Assembly: GCA_016190985.1 (NCBI GenBank)
Contig: JACPPI010000032.1
Coordinates: 1 to 39,077 of the forward strand
Direction: 5' to 3'
DNA from: Opitutia bacterium
Lineage (GTDB): Bacteria > Verrucomicrobiota > Verrucomicrobiia > Opitutales > Opitutaceae
DNA length: 39,077 nt
Shown here one piece after another: positions 33,780 through 39,077 of this stretch. A program made the translations under genes and the position numbers. The notes below the pieces were generated by a model. That model saw nothing but the letters and a program-made list of their open reading frames with translations, was not told where the DNA came from and searched no databases. Numbering within the stretch: the first letter of the stretch is position 1; each line of letters starts with the position of its first letter.

Positions 33780-35234
33780 ATGAAGCCACTTTCCGACCCC
33801 GACACCGCGACCACCCTCACTGACGAAGCGGCGGCCAACCCCGTCGCCGGCATCGACCAGACCAAGGGCGACTTCCAATACAAGGTCGACTACGCCTTCG
33901 ACGCCGGCACCGGCCTCACCGAGGACACCGTCCGCTACATCAGCTCCGTCAAGAAGGAGGAGCCGTGGCTGCTCGAGTTCCGCCTCAAGGCGCTGAAAAC
34001 TTTCCTCAGCAAACCCATGCCCACGCACTGGGCGACCAAGGACCTCGAGAACATCGATTTCGCCAAGATCCGCTATTACCTCTCGCAGGGCCAGAAGCCC
34101 AAGCGCAGCTGGGACGAGGTGCCGGACGACATCAAGAGGACCTTCGAGCGCCTCGGCATCCCCGAGCAGGAGCGCAAGTTCCTCGCCGGCGTCGAGGCCC
34201 AGTTCGACTCCGAGGCCGCCTACTCCAACATCAAGGAGATCGTCTCGAAGCAGGGCGTCATCTTCGTCAACTCGACCGAGGGCCTGCGCGAGCACCCGGA
34301 GATCTTCCGGAAATTCTTCGGCAAGGTCATCCCGACCGGCGACAACAAGTTCTCCGCGCTCAACAGCGCCGTGTTCTCCGGCGGGTCGTTCATCTACGTG
34401 CCGCCCGGCGTGAAGGTCGCCCAGCCGCTCCAGGCCTACTTCCGCATCAACGCCGAGAATTTCGGCCAGTTCGAGCGCACCCTCATCATCGCCGACGAGG
34501 GCGCCGAGGTCGTCTACATGGAAGGCTGCACCGCCCCGAAGTTCTCCACCTCCACGCTGCACAGCGCGGTCGTCGAGCTGGTCGCGCTCAGGGGCGCCAA
34601 GATCCAATACATCACCGTCCAGAACTGGGCGAACAACGTGTTCAACCTCGTCACCAAGCGCGGCGTCGCGCACGAGGACGCCGAGATCAAGTGGATCGAC
34701 TGCAACATCGGCAGCCGCCTCACCATGAAATACCCCGGCGTCGTCCTCAAGGGCGAGCGCGCCCGCGGCGAGGTCCTCTCCATCGCGCTGGCCAACGACG
34801 GCCAGCACCAGGACACCGGCGCCAAGATGATCCACGCCGCGAACAACACGACGTCCAACATCATCGCCAAGTCCATCTCCGTCGGCCAGGGCCGCTCCAC
34901 CTACCGCGGCGTCGTCCACATCCCGAAGCACCTCAAGGGCTGCAAGAACAACACCGAGTGCGACGCGCTGCTGATCAACACCAACAGCCGCACCGACACC
35001 TACCCGGCCATCTCCGTCCGCGGCGACCGCAACGCCACGCAGCACGAGGCCAGCGTGTCCAAGGTGTCCGAGGACATGATCTTCTACATGCAGTCGCGCG
35101 GCCTCACCGAGGCGCAGGCCATGAGCCTCGCCGTCAACGGCTTCATCAACGACCTCGCCCGCCAGTTCCCGATGGAATACTCCGTCGAGCTGAAGCGCCT
35201 CATCGACCTCGAGATGGAGGGCAGCGTGGGCTGA
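33780..35234 (+). CDS. sufB: Fe-S assembly protein SufB
   Basis: 484 residues, the usual length of SufB, with SufD the scaffold on which the cluster is built. A long N-terminal domain precedes the beta-helix core ([35 protein letters not shown]). The conserved cysteine region is [14 protein letters not shown], followed by the C-terminal [21 protein letters not shown]. It follows sufC after a 125-base spacer filled by a dispersed repeat. Confidence 0.97.
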   Translation: MKPLSDPDTATTLTDEAAANPVAGIDQTKGDFQYKVDYAFDAGTGLTEDTVRYISSVKKEEPWLLEFRLKALKTFLSKPMPTHWATKDLENIDFAKIRYYLSQGQKPKRSWDEVPDDIKRTFERLGIPEQERKFLAGVEAQFDSEAAYSNIKEIVSKQGVIFVNSTEGLREHPEIFRKFFGKVIPTGDNKFSALNSAVFSGGSFIYVPPGVKVAQPLQAYFRINAENFGQFERTLIIADEGAEVVYMEGCTAPKFSTSTLHSAVVELVALRGAKIQYITVQNWANNVFNLVTKRGVAHEDAEIKWIDCNIGSRLTMKYPGVVLKGERARGEVLSIALANDGQHQDTGAKMIHAANNTTSNIIAKSISVGQGRSTYRGVVHIPKHLKGCKNNTECDALLINTNSRTDTYPAISVRGDRNATQHEASVSKVSEDMIFYMQSRGLTEAQAMSLAVNGFINDLARQFPMEYSVELKRLIDLEMEGSVG

Positions 35235-35246
35235 ACCAATCGTTCT

Positions 35247-35331
35247 CTTTCTCTCAATCTTTCTCGTTCTCTCCTCCGGGATCCGAACGACCAAGGCCGG
35301 GAGAACGAGTAAGATTACGATTAAGAGAAAG
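35247..35331. repeat. Inverted repeat between sufB and sufD
   Basis: AATCTTTCTCGTTCTC (35256-35271) and GAGAACGAGTAAGATT (35301-35316) pair at 15 of 16 positions with a 29-base loop. An outer CTTTCTCT (35247-35254) can also pair with AGAGAAAG (35324-35331). It fills most of the 106-base spacer. Confidence 0.65.
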
Positions 35332-35340
35332 ATCTAAGCC

Positions 35341-36690
35341 ATGGCACAGATTTCCACTCCCGCCCCCGCCTCCGTCGTCGGCTCCTTCACCCGCGAAGCC
35401 TTTGACGCCCACCTCGCCCGCGTCGCCCACCTCCCCCCTTGGTGGCTCGAGCGCCAGCGCGCCGCCTACGCGCGCTTCGCCGCCACCCCGATGCCGCCGC
35501 GCACCAACGAGGGCTGGCGCTTCTCCAACCTCTCCACGCTCACGCTCGAGGGTTTCAACCTGCCGGCCCCCGTCCGTTTCGACCAGCTGGCACACCGCGA
35601 GCTGGGCGTCACCGGGGCCGGCCACCTCGTCTTCGCCAACAACCGGCTCGTCGCCTCGCAGCCGCTCGACGCCAGCACCGCCGACGCCGGCATCATCTTC
35701 GACACGCTGCAGAATGCGCTGCTCAAGCACGGCGACCTCGTGAAGGCCCACCTGCTCGCCCAGCCCTCCAAGCTCGGCTCCGACAAGTTCGCCGCGCTGC
35801 ACGAGGCCTTCCTCGAGGACGGCGCCTTCATCTACGTCCCCAAGGGCGTCACCGCCACGCTGCCGGTCGGCGTGTTCCACTACGCCTCCGGCCCCGGCGC
35901 CGCGGTCTTCCCGCACACCCTCGTCATCGCTGAGGAGAACTCGAAAGTCACGGTGGCTGATTTCTTCCGCTCTGACTCTCAACCCTCAACCCTCAACCCT
36001 CAACTCGGCGAACGTCAGTTCGCCGTCGGCGGCAACGACCTCTACGCCGGCCACGGCGCGCAGGCGACCTACCTCGCCATGCAGGACTGGAGCCGCGAAA
36101 CCCTCTCCTTCCAGTTCAACGCCACCGTCGCCCGGCGCGACGCGAAGGTGTTGTCGCTCAATCTCCACGCCGGTGCGCGTCAGGCGCGGCACGAGAGCTT
36201 CTCTCAGTTGTCCGCGCCCGGCGCGCACTCGGAGATGCTGGCCCTCACCGTCGCCCACGGCGCGCAGGAGTTTGACCAGCGCACGCTCCAGATCCACCAG
36301 GCGCCGAACACCTCCTCGAACCTGCTCTACAAGAACGCGCTCCTAGACCAGGCGAAAACCATCTTCTCCGGCCTCATCGTCGTCGATCCCGACGCGCAGA
36401 AGACCGACGCCTACCAGAGCAACCGCAACCTGATGCTCTCCGACGAGGCCGAGGCCAACTCGCTCCCCGGCCTCGAGATCCAGGCCAACGACGTGCGCTG
36501 CACCCACGGCGCCACCTCGGCCCGCATCGACCGCGAGCAGGAATTCTACCTCGAGTCCCGCGGCATCCGCGCCGCCCAGGCGCAGGAGCTCCTCGTCTTC
36601 GGCTTCTTCGAGGAGGTCCTCGGCCGGATCGAGCACCAGGAGCTGCACGACCGGCTGACCGAGATCATCCGCGAGAAATTCAAGACCTGA
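35341..36690 (+). CDS. sufD: Fe-S assembly protein SufD
   Basis: 449 residues, paralogue and partner of SufB. The N-terminal helical part contains NEGWRFSNLSTLTL. The beta-helix core includes DGAFIYVPKGV, FNATVARRDAKVLSLNLH and QTLQIHQ-like TLQIHQAPNTSSNLL. The C-terminal part holds CTHGATSARIDREQEFYLESRGI. At residues 211-224 the chain contains SDSQPSTLNPQLGE, encoded by a CTCAACC heptamer repeat (35978-36004) inserted in frame in a surface-loop position just before the conserved NDLYAG segment. Confidence 0.95.
   Translation: MAQISTPAPASVVGSFTREAFDAHLARVAHLPPWWLERQRAAYARFAATPMPPRTNEGWRFSNLSTLTLEGFNLPAPVRFDQLAHRELGVTGAGHLVFANNRLVASQPLDASTADAGIIFDTLQNALLKHGDLVKAHLLAQPSKLGSDKFAALHEAFLEDGAFIYVPKGVTATLPVGVFHYASGPGAAVFPHTLVIAEENSKVTVADFFRSDSQPSTLNPQLGERQFAVGGNDLYAGHGAQATYLAMQDWSRETLSFQFNATVARRDAKVLSLNLHAGARQARHESFSQLSAPGAHSEMLALTVAHGAQEFDQRTLQIHQAPNTSSNLLYKNALLDQAKTIFSGLIVVDPDAQKTDAYQSNRNLMLSDEAEANSLPGLEIQANDVRCTHGATSARIDREQEFYLESRGIRAAQAQELLVFGFFEEVLGRIEHQELHDRLTEIIREKFKT
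35978..36004 (+). repeat. CTCAACC heptamer repeat inside sufD
   Basis: Three perfect CTCAACC units plus CTCAAC, in the coding frame. The unit is 7 bases, so gain or loss of one copy would shift the frame. Related CTCAAC tracts are non-coding at 13432-13463 and 32848-32880. Confidence 0.85.
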
Positions 36691-36696
36691 GATTCT

Positions 36697-36758
36697 CCGC
36701 GGATTACGCGGATGAACGCGGATTGCTTCTGTCTCATCCGTGCATTATCCGTGCAATC
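36697..36758. repeat. CGGAT / ATCCGTG repeat between sufD and sufT
   Basis: CGCGGAT-type words (three CGGAT at 36700-36723) are followed by ATCCGTGCATTATCCGTGCA (36736-36755). The reverse-complement word CACGGAT occurs in the spacer at 38899-38945, so both belong to one dispersed family. Confidence 0.5.
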
Positions 36759-36775
36759 ACTCTTCCCTTCCTCCC

Positions 36776-37327
36776 ATGACCACCGACAAACGCGACCGCA
36801 CCCTGACCCGCGAGGTCACCGTCACCCAGATCCCCAGCGGCGACAAGCACACGCTCTTCGCCGGCGACACCGTCTTCATCCACCAGGTGCTCGGCGGCAG
36901 CTACACCGTGCAGACCAACACCGGCCTCTACCGCCTCGACGGCAAGGACGCCGACGCCATCGGCGAGACTGTCGCCGTGCAGACCGTCACCGCCGCCACG
37001 CTGCCCGACGGCGCGCCCGACCCCGAGGCGATCTGGGCCCAGCTGCGCAGGGTGTTCGACCCCGAGATTCCCGTGAACATCGTCGACCTCGGCCTCGTCT
37101 ACTCGATGGATGTTTCCAAACAGGACGACGGCGGCCACAAGGTGGATGTCGCCATGACGCTCACCGCGCCCGGCTGCGGCATGGGCCCGGCCATCGCCGA
37201 GGACGCCAAGGGCAAGATCCTCCTCGTCCCCGGCGTCGCCGACGCCGATGTGCGCATCACCTGGGAGCCGCCGTGGAACCAGAGCATGATTTCCGAGGAA
37301 GGAAAAATGAAGCTGGGGCTGATCTGA
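36776..37327 (+). CDS. sufT: Putative Fe-S cluster assembly protein SufT
   Basis: 183 residues: an N-terminal extension (about 1-75, with FAGDTVFIHQVLGGSYTVQT) and a DUF59/MIP18-like domain (DPEIPVNIVDLGLVYSMDV, then TLTAPGCGMGPAIAEDA with the conserved Cys). This two-part layout matches the SufT family found at the end of suf operons, thought to help maturation or transfer of Fe-S clusters. ATG 36776 is preferred over 36740. Confidence 0.9.
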   Translation: MTTDKRDRTLTREVTVTQIPSGDKHTLFAGDTVFIHQVLGGSYTVQTNTGLYRLDGKDADAIGETVAVQTVTAATLPDGAPDPEAIWAQLRRVFDPEIPVNIVDLGLVYSMDVSKQDDGGHKVDVAMTLTAPGCGMGPAIAEDAKGKILLVPGVADADVRITWEPPWNQSMISEEGKMKLGLI

Positions 37328-37415
37328 GCACCCACCTGCCGAGGATTCCTTGGCGCCCGTCGTCGGTCTTGACTAACCGCGCCCGATTCGGCCCTCTGTT
37401 CCTCCGCCTCCCGCC

Positions 37416-38048
37416 ATGACGGATGACATCCCCCCCGACCACCCGGAATTCTGGAGTTCGCGCTACCTCAGCGTGAACACGCCGTGGGATTTCGACGGCG
37501 TGCCGGGCGACCTGAAGGAATTCCTCAAGCGCAAGGACACCGGCACGAACCCGCAGGCGCGCGGCAAGGTGCTCATCCCCGGCTGCGGCCTCGGGCACGA
37601 GATCCGCGCCTTCACCGCGGCCGGCTACGATGTGACGGCGATCGACTTCGCGCCCGGCGCCGTCGAGCGCGCCCGCCGCCTCAACGGCACCGCCCTCGCC
37701 AGCCGCATCATCCTCGGCGACTTCTTCACCCACGACTTCACGCCCAACTCCTTCGACTACGTCTACGAGCGCGCCTTCATCTGCGCCTTGCTGCCCGACC
37801 GGCGCGAGGTCTACCGCGCCCGCATCGCCAGCCTGCTGAAATACCGGGGTTCGCTGCTCGGTTATTTCTACTACCAGAAACCCGTCCTCTCGGAAGGCCC
37901 GCCCTACGGCTTCGCCTGGGGCGCGGCCGACGAGCTGTTCGCCCGCTATTTCATCCTCGTGAAGGACACGCCCGTCGCCGACTCCGTGCCGATGTTCGCC
38001 GGCCGCGAACGCTGGCAGGAGTGGCGCCGCACCTCGTTCAAAGATTGA
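37416..38048 (+). CDS. TPMT-like SAM-dependent methyltransferase (second)
   Basis: 210 residues. FWSSRYLSVNTPWDFDGVP at the start, SAM-binding LIPGCGLGHEIRAF followed by VTAIDFAPGAVERAR, and YVYERAFICALLPDRR define the thiopurine methyltransferase-like family. It is related to the protein encoded at 19821-20402. It is 88 bases after sufT and 52 bases before xdhC-like, all on the plus strand. Substrate unknown. Confidence 0.85.
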   Translation: MTDDIPPDHPEFWSSRYLSVNTPWDFDGVPGDLKEFLKRKDTGTNPQARGKVLIPGCGLGHEIRAFTAAGYDVTAIDFAPGAVERARRLNGTALASRIILGDFFTHDFTPNSFDYVYERAFICALLPDRREVYRARIASLLKYRGSLLGYFYYQKPVLSEGPPYGFAWGAADELFARYFILVKDTPVADSVPMFAGRERWQEWRRTSFKD

Positions 38049-38100
38049 GTCTCGGGGAGTGAGCTTGCGCGCGGCCCAACGCCCGGCCAGTTTTTCCGGC

Positions 38101-38898
38101 ATGAGCGAAGCCGGCTTCTACGAACAATTGGTCGCCCTCGAAACCGAGGGCACGGCCTTTGTGTTTGTCCTCCTGGCCGAGGCCCTCGGCAGCACGCCGC
38201 AGGACGCGGGCGCCAAGATGCTCGTCACCCCGGCCGGCCTGCACACCGGCACCGTCGGCGGCGGCAAGGTCGAGGCCAAGGCCATCGGGCTCGCGCAGGA
38301 AATGCTCACGGCCGGCAGCCAGGCCCCGCGCTTCGTCAACTGGGCGCTGCGCGCCGACGTCGGCATGACCTGCGGCGGCTCGGTGAAACTGTATCTCGAG
38401 CCGCACGCCGGGGGCGGCGCTGGGGCCGCCTGGCCCATCTGGATCTTCGGCGCCGGGCATGTCGTCCAGGCGCTCGTGCCCGTGCTCGCCCCGCTCGCCT
38501 GCCAGCTCACCATCGTCGACCCGCGCCGCGAGTGGCTCGACCGGCTGCCCCGCGCCCGCAACGCCCGCTACCTGCATAGCGAGCTGCCCGAGGAACTCGT
38601 GCCCACCATGCCCGACCACGCCTTCCTCCTCTGCCTGACCAAGGGCCACTCCTTTGACCGCCCTGTCCTCCAGCGCGCGCTGGCCGAGAGGAATTTCCCC
38701 TTTGTCGGCGTCATCGGCAGCAAGGCCAAGGCCGCCGTGCTCCGGAAAGAAATGATCGCGGCGGGCCTGCCGGCCAAACGCGCGAAGCAATTCTTCTGCC
38801 CTGTCGGCCTGCCCTTCGGCGACAACGACCCCCGCGAAATCGCCCTCAGCATCGCCGCCCAGCTCCTGGCCGAACGGGATAAGCTGAAGGCGGGTTAA
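38101..38898 (+). CDS. XdhC-type Moco-enzyme maturation protein
   Basis: 265 residues. The N-terminal XdhC/CoxI domain carries GSTPQDAGAKMLVTPAG and GTVGGGKVEAKA. The C-terminal Rossmann-like domain begins IWIFGAGHVVQAL and contains VDPRREWLDRLP and FVGVIGSKAKAAVL. In xanthine dehydrogenase systems XdhC binds Moco, secures its sulfuration and delivers it to the apoenzyme. No xdhA or xdhB lies in the window. ATG 38101 is preferred over 38059, which lacks similarity. Confidence 0.92.
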   Translation: MSEAGFYEQLVALETEGTAFVFVLLAEALGSTPQDAGAKMLVTPAGLHTGTVGGGKVEAKAIGLAQEMLTAGSQAPRFVNWALRADVGMTCGGSVKLYLEPHAGGGAGAAWPIWIFGAGHVVQALVPVLAPLACQLTIVDPRREWLDRLPRARNARYLHSELPEELVPTMPDHAFLLCLTKGHSFDRPVLQRALAERNFPFVGVIGSKAKAAVLRKEMIAAGLPAKRAKQFFCPVGLPFGDNDPREIALSIAAQLLAERDKLKAG

Positions 38899-38945
38899 CC
38901 ACGGATTTCACTGATTGGCACGGATGGATTCAAATTCACAGCCAT
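38899..38945. repeat. CACGGAT repeat after the XdhC gene
   Basis: CCACGGATTTCACTGATTGG followed by CACGGATGGATTC, a variant of the ATCCGTG family at 36697-36758 in the other orientation. Confidence 0.45.
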
Positions 38946-38958
38946 CCCATAGGGGTGG

Positions 38959-39077
38959 CTAAAGTTTGAGCTTTTTGAGCAGGCCGTTGAGCGCATCCGG
39001 ATCAAAGGCGGCGGGGTCGTAGGGCTCGCCGAGCCACTCCAGCAGTTCGTGGTGGTCGCGGTGTTTGGGGTTGGCGA
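38959..39077 (-). CDS. C-terminus of a pRiA4b ORF-3-like protein (partial)
   Basis: Minus-strand frame entering from beyond the window and ending with TAG at 38961-38959. The visible 39 residues read NPKHRDHHELLEWLGEP, then YDPAAFDPDALNGLLKKLKL. This is the typical end of the plasmid pRiA4b ORF-3-like family, in which K-HPEHEELLEWLG and FDPE-F form the C-terminus. The family occurs near mobile elements, but its function is unknown. Start and N-terminus are outside the window. Confidence 0.75.
   Translation of the reverse strand, partial: ANPKHRDHHELLEWLGEPYDPAAFDPDALNGLLKKLKL

Overview
The window is GC-rich bacterial DNA, tightly packed with genes on both strands, and has Gram-negative traits: a lipoprotein signal, a secreted TonB-C domain protein and a POT peptide transporter. 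The protein set, the many small dispersed repeats in the spacers and the near absence of Shine-Dalgarno sequences suggest a verrucomicrobium of the Opitutaceae type. That placement is inference; there is no rRNA gene in the window to settle it.

Layout. 1-588 is a gene-free leader containing a 97-base segment closed by a perfect 12-bp helix. 589-7975 is one compact run: hflX, moeA, moaC, mog, a MOT1-like molybdate transporter, moaA, moaD and a triple fusion moaE-moeB-rhodanese. It covers most of molybdenum cofactor (Moco) synthesis plus uptake of the metal. 7983-9010 holds a DUF218 membrane protein and a GIY-YIG protein on the minus strand, followed by tRNA-Gln (9110-9183) and phosphoenolpyruvate carboxylase. 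12157-16306 carries a VOC protein, pyrH, frr and a UvrD-type helicase.

16322-19334 is the accessory part: an AT-richer 324-residue unknown protein, a RelB/ParE-like toxin-antitoxin pair with an overlapping third gene, diverged 49-bp repeats around the pair, a small membrane protein and a repeat-scarred spacer. 19335-25650 is mostly minus strand: SRPBCC and TPMT-like proteins, then a POT transporter, PilZ protein, solute-binding protein and HDOD protein in series. A divergent lipoprotein gene lies between these groups. 25755-32264 holds an aldo-keto reductase, a secreted TonB-C protein, two small secreted proteins with a relic duplication, a second VOC protein, an M19 dipeptidase, trxB and a VanY-like peptidase.

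32311-37327 is an iron-sulfur assembly locus: a perfect 7-1-7 palindromic operator, a Fur-family regulator without CxxC zinc motifs, then sufC, sufB, sufD and sufT. Every spacer in this locus holds a different dispersed repeat, and a heptanucleotide repeat lies inside the sufD reading frame. The window ends with a second TPMT-like methyltransferase, an XdhC-type Moco-enzyme maturation factor and the C-terminus of a pRiA4b ORF-3-like protein on the minus strand.

The main functional themes are Moco synthesis (589-7975, with XdhC at 38101) and Fe-S assembly (32311-37327). They are linked in principle because MoaA and many Moco enzymes need Fe-S clusters. The most promising undescribed items are the structured leader before the Moco operon, the three-domain MoaE-MoeB-rhodanese protein, the regulator/operator pair of the suf locus, the coding heptamer repeat in sufD, and two palindromic repeat families whose arms are conserved as structures.
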